DNA from: Thermoplasmata archaeon
Lineage (GTDB): Archaea > Thermoplasmatota > Thermoplasmata > GCA-020350865
Direction: 5' to 3'
Assembly: GCA_020350865.1 (NCBI GenBank)
Contig: CP070726.1
Location: 1,009,504 to 1,014,821 of the forward strand
Length of the DNA stretch: 5,318 nucleotides
The translations under genes and the position numbers were made by a program. The notes under the pieces were generated by a model, which did not search any database, was not told the DNA's origin, and saw nothing but the letters and a program-made list of their open reading frames with translations. Numbering within the stretch: the first letter of the stretch is position 1; every line of letters starts with the position of its first letter. This document shows, piece after piece, positions 5,214 through 5,318 of this stretch.

Positions 5214-5318
5214 TTGGAAAAGAAGATGACATTTTGGGAGCATATGGAGGAGCTGAGGGAGAGCCTCACCATCATCGTCGCCAATATCTTCATCCTGTTT
5301 GTCTACTTCTTCGCTTTC
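5214..5318 (+). CDS. tatC: Twin-arginine translocase subunit TatC, N-terminal fragment (3' partial)
   Basis: The gene runs off the end of the window; 35 codons are visible from the TTG at 5214, or 31 from the ATG at 5226. The sequence has the TatC N-terminal signature F-W-E-H-M-E-E-L-R, the conserved cytosolic stretch that contacts the twin-arginine signal peptide. The start of the first transmembrane helix follows (I-I-V-A-N-I-F-I-L-F-V-Y-F-F-A-F). TatC, with TatA-type subunits, exports folded proteins across the cytoplasmic membrane. The TTG start adds only four residues and is supported by GAGG 7 bases before it. The ATG start has no ribosome site but is the commoner codon, so the true start is open. 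The gene is divergent from the thiolase operon; no functional link is evident. Confidence 0.83.
   Translation, partial: MEKKMTFWEHMEELRESLTIIVANIFILFVYFFAF

Overview
The window most likely comes from an archaeon of the euryarchaeal side, probably Thermoplasmata-like. Four things suggest this. One gene encodes a surface protein with CARDB/Ig-like domains, one membrane anchor and rubredoxin-type zinc ribbons. A DUF35 protein sits in an operon with thiolases. AT-rich TATA-like elements lie about 30 nt before start codons that have no Shine-Dalgarno site. Strong GGAGG/GAGG sites appear before other starts. The lineage is inferred from architecture; no rRNA or other marker gene is present.

Layout: (1) Bases 1-1824 (+) hold the 3'-terminal 607 codons of a membrane-anchored protein. 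Its Ca-binding-like loop and CARDB/Ig-like repeats are probably outside the cell. One transmembrane helix follows, then three zinc ribbons and a Pro/Val/Lys tandem repeat that are probably cytosolic. A stem-loop plus T-tract terminator follows. (2) Bases 1910-2506 (+) encode a six-helix UPF0016/Gdt1-TMEM165-type cation transporter, apparently read from its own promoter with a very short leader. (3) Bases 5096-2508 (-) form a three-gene operon: thiolase-like protein A, DUF35 zinc-ribbon/OB-fold protein, thiolase-like protein B. Its end converges on the transporter gene with one base between the two stop codons. (4) From about 5214 (+) the window enters the N-terminus of tatC, divergent from the operon.

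The most interesting part is the operon. Both thiolase paralogues lack the cysteine nucleophile of the family: Pro in one, Ser in the other. They keep the HDAF and GHP motifs, and protein A has also lost the His of the C-terminal HNxGG motif. In archaea, thiolase plus DUF35 usually accompanies HMG-CoA synthase in the mevalonate pathway, but no HMG-CoA synthase is in this window. A pair of Cys-less thiolase-fold subunits around one DUF35 protein suggests a heteromeric acyl-CoA enzyme with non-Claisen, perhaps retro-aldol, or scaffold chemistry. That is a hypothesis; the sequence shows the substitutions and the gene order only.

No tRNA, rRNA, CRISPR array or insertion sequence was seen, and no gene-free stretch exceeds about 130 bases.
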